The notes under the pieces were generated by a model. It searched no databases. It was not told where the DNA came from and worked only from the letters and a program-made list of their open reading frames with translations. From Bacteroidota bacterium (GTDB lineage: Bacteria > Bacteroidota > Bacteroidia > Chitinophagales > Chitinophagaceae), in NCBI GenBank assembly GCA_023417815.1, contig JAEZEI010000116.1:16994-80993 (forward strand): a DNA stretch of 64,000 nt. Reading direction: 5' to 3'. The first letter of the stretch is position 1, and every line of letters starts with the position of its first letter. Below are positions 54,387 through 63,700 of this stretch, piece by piece. A program made the position numbers and the translations under genes.

Positions 54387-56042
54387 ATGAAAACAATTAT
54401 TGCTACCCTGTTATTCTCATTCCTGTTATTTAAAATAAATGCACAATGCTGGCGAACCTTTTCAACAGGAAGCAGCGCTAATCATTCTACCGGAATAAAA
54501 ACCGACGGAACGCTTTGGACATGGGGCGAGAATGATAATGGCCAACTGGGTGACAATTCTACTACAAGTCGTTTATCCCCTACAGCTATTGCACCAGTTG
54601 TAACAGACTGGAAAGTGGTAGTGGCAAATGGGAATCATACCCTGGGAATACGATTGAACGGTGAACTTTGGGGTTGGGGTTATAATGGATGGGGAGCGCT
54701 GGGCGATGGTTCTACCAACAACCAGCAGCAACCTGTCCGGATCGGTATTGAAACGGACTGGGACACCCTCGTAGCCGGCCAGGGCTCTTCTTTTGCAATC
54801 AAAACTAATGGAACACTTTGGGCGTGGGGTTACAACGGGTATAACGCAGTTGGTATTCCGGGCTCTCTTTATTACAGCACTCCTACGCAGGTAAACAGTG
54901 ACAACAACTGGAACACTGTTTCTGCGGGAAACTACAGTGGTATTGCTTTAAAAACCGACGGAAGTATGTGGCAATGGGGGAACGGCGAATACCAGGGTGC
55001 TCCCTCCGCAGTGCCGGTGCAGGTAGGCACAGATACCGACTGGATGATGGCCGTTCATGGTTCAGAACACCAGCTTGCCATAAAAAATGATGGCACCCTT
55101 TGGTCATGGGGAAATAACCTGTATGGTCAGTTAGGAAACGGAACCAACGGATGGTCTCCCATTACTCCACCTCAACAGGTAGGAACGGATAACGACTGGC
55201 TGATGGTTTCTGCGGGCGGACAGTCAAGTTTCGCAATAAAGACAGACGGAAGTCTATGGGCATGGGGAGGAAATAATTATGGCCAATACGGGAATGGAAC
55301 TAACATATCCAGCAATACCCCGGTCCAGGTTGGTACTGCAACAGACTGGATAAATGTGCGGGCTGGAGCAAGTCATGTGCTTGCACTTAAATCAGACGGA
55401 TCATTATGGGCTGCTGGGATGAATGACCGGGGGCAACTCGGTATCGGAACCACTACAGATACGAACATTTTCACCCAGGTAAGCTGCGGATCTGTGCTGC
55501 CCGTATCATGGCTTTCTTTCAGTGCCCAACTTACCGCAGGTTTAGTTTTTCTTGAATGGAAAACGGTTAGCGAACATAATACTTCGCATTTTGAAATTGA
55601 AAGACAGGCCATCACCGGAAACTTTACTCGTATCGCTTCTATACCTGCGGCCGGAAACAGTAATACCATCCGTACATACAGCTTTACAGATGAACACCCT
55701 TCACAGGGACAAAACATTTACAGGATAAAACAGGTAGATACAGATGGAAGAAGCAGCTACAGTTTAGCCCGTGTGGTAATGATAAATTTCCCTGGTGATG
55801 AACTTGTCCTGTTTCCCGTACCAGCAACAACCAGTCTTTTTGTAAAACTTCCACCCGGTATTGAAAGAGGACGAGCTTTAATTACGATACAGGATTCTGA
55901 AGGAAAGTTGATAAAGCTTGAAAGAATAAACATGCCGTCAAATATGATCAGCGTAAATGTACAAGAGCTCCGTCCGGGCACTTATTATTTCATCTTAAAC
56001 GATGGAACGAAACGATACTCCGCTAAATTTACCAGACAATAA
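54387..56042 (+). CDS. Secreted RCC1-repeat protein with T9SS sorting domain
   Basis: 551 residues. Signal peptide (MKTIIATLLFSFLLFKINAQ), then seven RCC1-like repeats (about 36-375) marked by LWTWG, LWGWG, LWAWG, MWQWG, LWSWG, LWAWG and LWAAG. An FnIII-like region (WLSFSAQLTAGLVFLEWKTV) follows, and the last about 78 residues (VLFPVPATTSLFV ... YYFILNDGTKRYSAKFTRQ) match a type A type IX secretion sorting domain. It is exported to the surface or medium; the propeller presumably binds a ligand or protein. Two further exported-protein genes follow closely. Confidence 0.92.
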   Translation: MKTIIATLLFSFLLFKINAQCWRTFSTGSSANHSTGIKTDGTLWTWGENDNGQLGDNSTTSRLSPTAIAPVVTDWKVVVANGNHTLGIRLNGELWGWGYNGWGALGDGSTNNQQQPVRIGIETDWDTLVAGQGSSFAIKTNGTLWAWGYNGYNAVGIPGSLYYSTPTQVNSDNNWNTVSAGNYSGIALKTDGSMWQWGNGEYQGAPSAVPVQVGTDTDWMMAVHGSEHQLAIKNDGTLWSWGNNLYGQLGNGTNGWSPITPPQQVGTDNDWLMVSAGGQSSFAIKTDGSLWAWGGNNYGQYGNGTNISSNTPVQVGTATDWINVRAGASHVLALKSDGSLWAAGMNDRGQLGIGTTTDTNIFTQVSCGSVLPVSWLSFSAQLTAGLVFLEWKTVSEHNTSHFEIERQAITGNFTRIASIPAAGNSNTIRTYSFTDEHPSQGQNIYRIKQVDTDGRSSYSLARVVMINFPGDELVLFPVPATTSLFVKLPPGIERGRALITIQDSEGKLIKLERINMPSNMISVNVQELRPGTYYFILNDGTKRYSAKFTRQ

Positions 56043-56050
56043 ATTATAAA

Positions 56051-57115
56051 ATGACCACTTGTTCGTTTTGCATCAAGACAGCTCATTACCGGACACTTGT
56101 GTTAAGCCTCCTGCTTATAGGTTCTTCTTTGGTCAAAGCACAGCAGTCAAATTTCTACACTGTTCACCATTCGCGCTATGGCACATTTCATCATTATGAA
56201 AATGGAGGAGCCCGGCTTGTCAGCGGTATAGATTATGCCGCCCAGATTGCAGCCTCCCAAAAGGAGTATTTCAATTCAAGACCAAGGAAGAATTTAAACA
56301 GGGAGCAGGTTAATAAACAACTTGCTGATGAAACCCGCAAGGAGAATGAAAGCCGTGTGAACAGGGAAGAATATTACAGGGAAGAAAGGGAACGACTCAA
56401 AAAACTTGAAGAACAGCTCAAGGAACAGGAGCGCTTAAAACGCGAAGTGGATTATAATACGGCAAAGGATATTCTGTTCAAAACACAATCTCTCAAAACC
56501 CAGCTTTGGCTGCTGGAGGTAATGGCCAATGCCAAACCTGTGGATGAGGATCTTATGTTATGGTTCGGCACAATGGTGCAGGCAGGTGTGCCTACCAGGG
56601 AACTGAATAAGGCCACCCTAAAGATGTCTCCGTCCTTTCTTAACAGCAGGGCTAAAGACCTTGATGCAGGCAGGGCAGAATCCCTCGTAAGGAATGCTGA
56701 ATATGAGGCGGCACTCTATTTCATAAATAGCCCGGATGGATCTGATCAACAGGTTTTACAGCTTTATGCCTATATACAGGCAAAACGTTATGATGTTGCA
56801 TTATTATTACTGGATTCGATCGAAACTGCCACACCAGCAGATCAGCTGGCTGGTGCACTTAGGAATGGTTTGCGGCTCCTTGAAAAAGATAACCAGCAAC
56901 AAAAAGAAGCAGCGGTTATTGCTGAAGATCTTTACCAGTTTGCATTGCAGCGAAAGCTTGAACGCAAGGTTGACTTCCTGAATCTTGCCCTGCTAACAGT
57001 TGCGGTGAAACTCCAGCCCAAATCAGAAGCTTTCCGCGAAGAAAGAGTTTATATTAACGGTATGCTCAACTGCAGGAAGGCCCAGGCAGAAGATGAAGCA
57101 TTCTTCTTTAATTAA
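56051..57115 (+). CDS. Exported coiled-coil protein of unknown function
   Basis: 354 residues. A signal peptide (LVLSLLLIGSSLVKAQ, about 16-31), then a charged Glu/Lys/Arg-rich stretch (about 90-140, REERERLKKLEEQLKEQERL) predicted to be coiled coil, and a helical C-terminal half with an SEL1/TPR-like feel. No family recognised. It starts 8 bases after the RCC1-repeat gene and is probably co-transcribed with it. Confidence 0.75.
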   Translation: MTTCSFCIKTAHYRTLVLSLLLIGSSLVKAQQSNFYTVHHSRYGTFHHYENGGARLVSGIDYAAQIAASQKEYFNSRPRKNLNREQVNKQLADETRKENESRVNREEYYREERERLKKLEEQLKEQERLKREVDYNTAKDILFKTQSLKTQLWLLEVMANAKPVDEDLMLWFGTMVQAGVPTRELNKATLKMSPSFLNSRAKDLDAGRAESLVRNAEYEAALYFINSPDGSDQQVLQLYAYIQAKRYDVALLLLDSIETATPADQLAGALRNGLRLLEKDNQQQKEAAVIAEDLYQFALQRKLERKVDFLNLALLTVAVKLQPKSEAFREERVYINGMLNCRKAQAEDEAFFFN

Positions 57116-57127
57116 TACGCAAACATC

Positions 57128-58042
57128 ATGAAATTTCTGGCATTTGCAATTTTGATATTTATCTCGAATACCTGCCTGGCTCAATATATTGCAGGATGTT
57201 ATGCTGACAGGAAGGGAGAATTCATTGTTTACCATATTAAAGAAAAAGATAAGGACTCGGTGATATTCTTCAAGGTAGAGAATGGAGAAAGAGCATATGC
57301 ATTTGTGAAGGATGATAATGGAAGAAACGTACAGCTTGCAAAAGCCGGCATTTCGATACAGGACGAACTTGTAAGTAAACTTAAAATGGGTTCAGTTTCT
57401 TTCCGGGATGCGAAAGGAGGTTTTACCAATTACAATGTTCAATACCTCGATGAATATATAGGGGCACTTACCCTTGATGAAAATTATAGCAGACCGGAGG
57501 GAATATTTTGTGATTTAAAAAGCAAATCAGTTATAACCTGGGCAAATAAAGGAAACCAAACCGATTACTTTAATATTACGTGGAGAACCGGTGATAACCC
57601 GAAACGAAAAGAGGTTCCTTTCCGCTCCGTTAACTCCATTAAAGATTATTATACCAATAAGTTCCTCTTCACTGCCAACGGTGAGTTTATGTATATAGAC
57701 GGGCGCCTGTATAATTTAAAAAAGAACAGGGAAGTTTGGAAATACCTTCCCGTACCACAGGAAGGCCCCCTGCCTGCTGCGATCAGCGCCGATGAAGAAT
57801 TCATTGCCGTTTCAACAGGTAATGGCCGCGTAGATATTTTAAAACTTAGAAGCGGTAAACTGGTAAAAACTCTTCCACCTTTGCCCACGCCCCGGCCAGG
57901 ATTTAAGCCCTGGTATATCACCCCGGCTTCCGACATGAAGACCTATACCGTTATTCACCGGAATCACAACATGGACACCTATGCCTGTATGGTTTTTGAA
58001 GACGGGAATTCCAGGGACCTGGTCCTGGGGGATGAAAGATAG
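57128..58042 (+). CDS. Exported protein of unknown function
   Basis: 304 residues with a signal peptide (MKFLAFAILIFISNTCLA). The C-terminal two thirds holds repeated beta-type segments (NGEFMYIDGRLYNLKKNREVWKYL, DEEFIAVSTGNGRVDILKLRSGK) like a WD40/propeller-like protein, but no named domain was recognised. It lies 12 bases after the coiled-coil gene. Confidence 0.7.
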   Translation: MKFLAFAILIFISNTCLAQYIAGCYADRKGEFIVYHIKEKDKDSVIFFKVENGERAYAFVKDDNGRNVQLAKAGISIQDELVSKLKMGSVSFRDAKGGFTNYNVQYLDEYIGALTLDENYSRPEGIFCDLKSKSVITWANKGNQTDYFNITWRTGDNPKRKEVPFRSVNSIKDYYTNKFLFTANGEFMYIDGRLYNLKKNREVWKYLPVPQEGPLPAAISADEEFIAVSTGNGRVDILKLRSGKLVKTLPPLPTPRPGFKPWYITPASDMKTYTVIHRNHNMDTYACMVFEDGNSRDLVLGDER

Positions 58043-58428
58043 GGCGGCAGGTTTCCATTACGCCAAAAGTGAGGAAATTGACAATTCCACCCTTCCCCAA
58101 TTGTTTTGTCAAAAGGGGCCAGGATGTCAGGATGTGTCGGAACAAAACGAAAATGAACCTAAAAGAAAGGAATTGACTATTATTTTCTATGACAATTGCA
58201 GGCAGACCATGTGATTGTTTCCTATTCTGTCTGTATCAACCAGGCAGGTCGTGGCCTTTTTGCACGGGTTGATCAGGAAAATGACAATTGGAAAGTTGGG
58301 GAAAATGGAAAGGTACTTTGGGCGGGTATCTGAAGTTCACGAAACTTCTATTCTATCCCCCCTCCGGCTGGCGACAGCCGAGCGGGCCTTAAACGACGAG
58401 ATGATTATGACTTTAAAAAAAATACTTG
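58043..58428 (+). other. Intergenic region with decayed tRNA copy and hairpin
   Basis: No convincing gene is seen in these 386 bases. At 58326-58358 lies a 33-base copy of part of the neighbouring tRNA-Arg (three mismatches). A hairpin with 6-bp stem and GCGA (GNRA-type) loop is at 58365-58380. A protein-like but short frame between stops at about 58190 and 58330 may be gene debris. Confidence 0.6.
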
Positions 58429-58500
58429 TAGTCCCGACAAGAATCGAACTTGTATCTAAAGTTTAGGAAACTTCTATTCTATCCATTGAACTACGGGACC
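58429..58500 (-). tRNA. tRNA-Arg (anticodon CCU)
   Basis: 72 bases on the minus strand fold as a cloverleaf: acceptor GGTCCCG/CGGGACT with one G-U pair, D arm GTTC/GAAT, anticodon arm GAAGT-TTCCTAA-ACTTT, a 4-base variable loop, T arm ACAAG-TTCGATT-CTTGT, discriminator A. CCA is not encoded. The anticodon CCT reads the Arg codon AGG. A promoter element and small hairpin lie just upstream. Confidence 0.93.
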
Positions 58501-58504
58501 AATT

Positions 58505-58529
58505 CCCAATAATTGGGAGGGCAAAATTA
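58505..58529 (-). promoter_or_regulatory. tRNA-Arg promoter element and leader hairpin
   Basis: TAATTTTG (58522-58529, minus strand) is a perfect TAnnTTTG match. Between it and the tRNA, 58505-58517 forms a 5-bp stem with a 3-base loop, CCCAA and TTGGG. It gives the tRNA its own transcription start downstream of the peroxidase gene. Confidence 0.5.
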
Positions 58530-58586
58530 AGGGATTCCCGCTAGTTAAACAGACGTTTTTAAAGGTTTTAAAATAATTAAACCCCC

Positions 58587-59765
58587 TCAAAACGGATCCG
58601 ACCATTTCTCATCCGTATAAACATTATTACCTGAAAGGGTTCTCATAAAGGCAAGTATGGAATTGATCTCCACCTGGGTTGCATTCAAACGCTGTGGATT
58701 TCCTCCCGGGGTAAGCCTTGGATCAATATTGTTGTTGCCGGGGTTTATCACTATACTATTATAATGCAGGATGGCATTCTGCAGGTTCTGGAAAACCCCT
58801 GAATGCATAAGGGGGCCATTTGAAGTTCCCGCCGGGTTAAGAATATCTCTTAATGACGGAGCACGGGTATTGGTAACATCCGGGCCGGCAGTATTTATCC
58901 TGATAGTTACCCCATTGTTACGGCTGTTAGGATCTATATCAAACTCTGGTGCGCGGTGACAACCCTGGCAGCCAAAACCTCCTCCTATCCTGCTGCCACC
59001 GGCATCGAACTGGGGTGGTTGCAGAAAGAGTTGCTTGCCCATATTCTCCTGCTGTGTAAAATTCGGAAAGGGTGCATTGTTGTTAGGCGCCTGTGCCCGA
59101 CCGGCATCGAACTTACTGTCGAACGATTGTATACTCCTGATAAAATTCGCCAGGCATTCCTGGAGGCGTTGTTCCGTAATGGTAGTATTGCCATAAACAA
59201 ACTGGAACAATTCCCTGTAATACCCGATATCGCTAAGCTTTGTGATAAGTTCACTCATCCCCGGCCTGCCGTTCTGCCCACTAAAACCCATCTCCGCATG
59301 ATCCTGGATAGGCATGGTGGTCTGTGCCTCCAGGGTAGCAGCGCGCTCATCCCAGAAAAACCTCAACTCCTCGGCAAAACGGGTATTGATTAAGCGCATG
59401 GAATGCCTGCCGGTAATTCCACCTTCAACACCTTTGCTGGCAAGCGATGTATCACTGAAGGCGAATTCCTGCCTATGGCAACTGCCACATGAAACGGTAT
59501 TGTTTATACTCAGGTTCTTGTCGTAAAATAATACCCTCCCCAAAGTAGCTTTAGCATCATTCACAGGGCTGGAGCCGCTGTTGTCTTTTAAAATATAGGC
59601 AGGAACAGGCTGGTTTGCATAATTCTGCAGGTTCGAAGGGTCTATACTGTTTCCGAAAGCCGCTGTGATTGCAGGGTAAGGATCCGAAGCGGTCATGTCC
59701 TTTTTGCTGCAGGCAAAAACAGCCACCAGTGCGGCCAGGAGTGAAACAACAATTAGTTTTTTCAT
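58587..59765 (-). CDS. Di-haem cytochrome c peroxidase (MauG-type) lipoprotein
   Basis: 392 residues. Lipobox at the end of the leader (AVFAC, about residue 19) then SKKD. Two c-haem motifs, CGSCH near residue 94 and CQGCH near residue 275, with the intervening LPxxFxR-like stretch absent but INTRFAEELRFFWDERAATLEAQ typical of CCP/MauG. It reduces peroxides in the periplasm or acts as a MauG-like oxidase. Single gene; its 3' end is followed by a tRNA gene. Confidence 0.93.
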   Translation of the reverse strand: MKKLIVVSLLAALVAVFACSKKDMTASDPYPAITAAFGNSIDPSNLQNYANQPVPAYILKDNSGSSPVNDAKATLGRVLFYDKNLSINNTVSCGSCHRQEFAFSDTSLASKGVEGGITGRHSMRLINTRFAEELRFFWDERAATLEAQTTMPIQDHAEMGFSGQNGRPGMSELITKLSDIGYYRELFQFVYGNTTITEQRLQECLANFIRSIQSFDSKFDAGRAQAPNNNAPFPNFTQQENMGKQLFLQPPQFDAGGSRIGGGFGCQGCHRAPEFDIDPNSRNNGVTIRINTAGPDVTNTRAPSLRDILNPAGTSNGPLMHSGVFQNLQNAILHYNSIVINPGNNNIDPRLTPGGNPQRLNATQVEINSILAFMRTLSGNNVYTDEKWSDPF

Positions 59766-59884
59766 AATCAGTTATTCAATGGTGTGCTGGTGTTTTCACA
59801 GGCGCATTGAAACGTTCCAATACCCTTGACAGTTTTTTTTAATGTTTGTTTAATGGGTGAGGAAAAAATCTACCGGCGATCCAA

Positions 59885-59930
59885 CCTCCAACTTCCTACG
59901 GACGTTGCATGCAACGTCCCTCCAACTTCC
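59885..59930. repeat. Palindromic repeat flanked by 12-base direct repeats
   Basis: GGACGTTGCATGCAACGTCC at 59900-59919 is a perfect 20-base palindrome. CCTCCAACTTCC occurs at 59885-59896 and again at 59919-59930, framing it. The core resembles a GACGTTGCATGCAACGTC repeat seen widely in Bacteroidota and cyanobacteria, from memory. It sits in the 203-base gap between the peroxidase gene and the TPR gene. Confidence 0.7.
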
Positions 59931-59943
59931 AACCTGCGTCCCG

Positions 59944-59951
59944 TATCTTTG
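59944..59951 (+). promoter_or_regulatory. TATCTTTG -7 element for the TPR protein gene
   Basis: A perfect plus-strand TAnnTTTG match 17 bases before the ATG at 59969; this supports that start over the upstream ATG within the palindrome. Confidence 0.5.
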
Positions 59952-59968
59952 CACTCCAAATTTTGACT

Positions 59969-60625
59969 ATGAAGTGGATGAACTTTCTTATTAAATACAG
60001 GCTTTGGCTGGGATTGGCCCTGTTAGCTCTAGCGATATATGTGAATTATGAGGCTGGTTTCTGGCCTGCTTTTGCCCTTTACCTCGTAGCAGCGATCCTG
60101 ATCCTGGGGCATTTCCTGCTGGGGCCTATGCGTTTGATCCAGTCTGCCATGGAAGAAGGAGATATGGAAGAAGCAAAAAGGATCGTGAACGGGATCGCCT
60201 TTCCCGGCTTACTTATAAAACCTGTACGCTCCGTTTATTATACCATTAAAGGAAACCTGGCTATGGTTGACCAGGACTTTGAAACGGCTGAAAAGCACAT
60301 GAAGAAAAGCCTGGACCTGGGTGGCGGTGCGCTTACCAAACAGGCTGAAGGTCCCAACAAACTCCAGTTGGGCATGCTTTCCATGCAGAAGGGGGATATG
60401 AAGCAGGGTGAAGCCTATATCAGGCAGGCTATCCGCGCAGGACTACCCGATAATGAAAACAATGCTGCAGCCTATCTCCAGTTATGTTCTATCATGATGA
60501 ACAAGCGGGAGTTCCGCGCAGCGAAGGAATATTTCAGGAAGGCGAAAGGATTCAAGCCAACAACCCCGCAGATCGTTGACCAGATAAAGCAGATAGAGAA
60601 ATATATTAACCGGATGCCGGGATAG
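59969..60625 (+). CDS. Membrane-anchored TPR-like protein
   Basis: 218 residues from ATG 59969 (MKWMNFLIKYR). The N-terminus has two hydrophobic segments (WLGLALLALAIYV and FALYLVAAILILGHFLLG), the remainder forms about four TPR-like helical pairs (GNLAMVDQDFETAEKHMKKSL, LGMLSMQKGDMKQGEAYIRQA, LCSIMMNKREFRAAKEYFRKA). Likely cytoplasmic scaffold at the inner membrane; no specific role known. It precedes the helicase gene on the same strand. Confidence 0.8.
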   Translation: MKWMNFLIKYRLWLGLALLALAIYVNYEAGFWPAFALYLVAAILILGHFLLGPMRLIQSAMEEGDMEEAKRIVNGIAFPGLLIKPVRSVYYTIKGNLAMVDQDFETAEKHMKKSLDLGGGALTKQAEGPNKLQLGMLSMQKGDMKQGEAYIRQAIRAGLPDNENNAAAYLQLCSIMMNKREFRAAKEYFRKAKGFKPTTPQIVDQIKQIEKYINRMPG

Positions 60626-60723
60626 TCCCAGTTGCAACGCTTTCCTTCCTCTATACATCCTGCCGGCGGTGCAGGCAACGCATTATGCTTCCTTTTTTGG
60701 TACATTGAAAAAAATATTTGCAG

Positions 60724-63700
60724 ATGCAGTCATACCGTGAAAAGCTGGAGGAAAAGTTCCTGCTGGAATATGAAAGGCTGAACCCCGGGCAGCAAAAGGC
60801 CGTGAACACCATCGAAGGCCCGGTGATGGTGATAGCAGGCCCGGGTACGGGAAAGACCCAGATACTGGCTGCACGAATCGGTAAGATATTGCTGGACACT
60901 GATGCCCTGCCGGAAAATATTCTTTGTCTCACCTATACAGATGCCGGAACCATCGCAATGAGAAAGAGGCTTGTTGAATTCATCGGCCCCGATGCGCACA
61001 AGGTGAACATCCATACTTTTCACTCTTTCTGCAATGATATAATCCAGGATAATCTCTCCCTCTTCGAAAGAAATTCCCTTGACCCGATTTCCGAGCTGGA
61101 GACCATTCAGTTGCTCCGCGACCTGGTGGATTCATTTCCGAAAGTTCATCCACTAAAAAGATTCAGGGGAGATGTATACTACGAGATCGGGAACCTGAAG
61201 AATCTTTTTTCCAATATGAAAAGAGAAGGATGGTCGCCTGAATTGATCAATAAAGCCATCGACACCTATATTGAAGATCTACCCTGCCGGGAAGAATTCA
61301 TTTATAAGCGGAAGTACAGGGAATTCAATGCAGGGGACCTTAAGAAGGATGCTTATGAAGAAGAATGCGAAAGGATGAAGAAGCTTCGCGCAGCCGTAAA
61401 TGAATTTGAACATTACCAGGAAATGATGCGGAAGCGCAACCGGTACGATTTTGATGATATGATCAACTGGGTTATCAAAGCCTTTGAAACAGACCCCGGG
61501 TTGTTATCTAACTACCAGGAAAGATACCAGTACATTCTGGTGGATGAATATCAGGATACGAGCGGAACCCAGAACAGGCTTATTCATTTACTTATAAGCT
61601 ATTGGGACAGGCCTAATGTATTTGTAGTTGGAGATGATGACCAGAGTATCTTCCGTTTCCAGGGAGCTAACGTGGAAAACATGGTGGCCTTCGCCAACGC
61701 ATACACGAAAGATCTACTCACGGTAGTGCTCACCAACAATTACCGCAGTACCCAGCCCATCCTTGACGTATCGAAGACCCTGATAGACCGCAACCAGGAA
61801 AGACTTGTGAAGCAACTTGAAGGACTGTCAAAGGACCTTACGGCATCGCATAATGAAATAAGCAAGCTTGATCATCAACCCGTGATCCATGAATATGAAA
61901 CCCCGAAAACCGAAATGGCAGATATAACCACAAGGATCGGGAACCTTATTCAAAACGGCGTTGCTCCGCGGGAAATTGCGGTTATTTACCGTGAGAACAA
62001 ATACGGGCTGGAACTTTCATCTTACCTGCGCGCGCGGAATATTCCCTATTACAGCAAACGCAGCATAAATATCCTGGATGATCCTTTCGCAAGGAAGATC
62101 CTGACACTCATGCGCTATCTCAATATTGAACATGAGATACCATACAGCGGTGATGAAATGCTGTTCGAGATCATGCATTATGACTTTTACAATATCCCTC
62201 CCATTGAAACTGCGCGCCTGGCCGTAAACCTCAATGAGAAGAAAATGGCGGGGGAAACAACCTCGCTGAGGAACCTACTTTTCCAGAAGGCCAACAGCAT
62301 ACCATCCGACCTGTTTGATAAAGGGCCTGCAAAGGGTATGAAGGAACTTAGTGCAATCCTTGAACGCCTTATCGCGGATGTTCCTAATGTGACCCTCCAG
62401 CAATTGTTTGGAAATGTTATTAACCAGGGAGGAGTGCTGCACCATATTATGCAGCATACAGATAAGATTAGGTTGCTCCAGCTTACCACCGCGTTGTTTG
62501 ATTTTGTGAAGGCGGAAACGCACAGGGATCCGTCGATGCAGTTAAAAGACTTGGTGAGCCTCCTCGACCTGATGCAGAAAGAGGAAATAACCCTGCCACT
62601 CATCCAGGTTTCAGGAAGTGAAAATGGTGTAAACCTGCTCACAGCTCACGGCAGCAAGGGACTGGAATTCGATCATGTATTTGTTGTGGGTCTCAATGCC
62701 TGCAACTGGGAAAAAAAGAAAGCTCCCAATAAGGGTTTCAAACTCCCGGATACATTATTCTCCTCACCTTCTCAAACAAAGAATAACGAGGAACTGCGGA
62801 GGTTATTCTATGTTGCACTTACCCGTGCGCGTAAGGAACTGTTCATTTCATACGCCAGCTTCAGCAATGAAGGAAAGGAAACGGAATGCTCCATGTTCAT
62901 AGACGAGATACAGGAAAAACATAAGCTGATGGTGGTAAGGAAGAATTTTGAACCGGGGGAATTTGCAGACTTCCAGTTATTGATGCTGAAAGAAAGACCT
63001 GTACAGATAGAACAGAATGAAGAAGACTATTTAGACGCACTGCTTGGCCGGTTCGAAATGAATGTTACCGCGCTAAATAATTATCTTAAATGTCCTTTAA
63101 GTTTTTACTATAAGAACCTTATAAGGATCCCGTCCGGGCAGAATGAGAATCTAACCTTCGGTTCGGCTATGCACTATGCCCTGGAAAATTTCTTCCGTAT
63201 ATATTCTTCCGACACTACGGCAAATCCCGGGAAGGACGAAATGCTTTCTTTCTTTAAGAAATACATGTTGCGCCACCGGGAAAATTTTACAAAGGAAGCC
63301 TATAACAGGAGAATGGAACAAGGTGAGATGGTGTTGGGGGAATATTTTGACAAATACCAGGGTTCGTGGAACAGGATCATGCTGCTCGAACATAATATCA
63401 GGAATGTTGTTGTGAATGGGGTTAGAATAAAGGGAAAGCTGGATAAACTGGAGTTTGCAGGTAAGGAGGTTACAGTAGTGGATTATAAAACCGGCGACCC
63501 GTTAAAAGCAACAAAAAAACTTGCCGCTCCGACCGATAAGAATCCGGATGGGGAGGATTACTGGCGGCAGGCAGTCTTTTATAAATTACTGGTTGATAAT
63601 TACCCTCAAAAGGAATGGGTTGTAAAGAACGTAGAATTCGATTTCATAGAGCCGGACAAAAAGAAAAAATTCTATCGTCACCGGGTAGAAATAGGAGATG

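Noticed and set aside
57981..58214. Plus-strand frame overlapping the end of the 57128 gene
   Set aside because: No start context, overlaps the real gene in another frame, no domain; kept only as part of the possible gene-debris observation.
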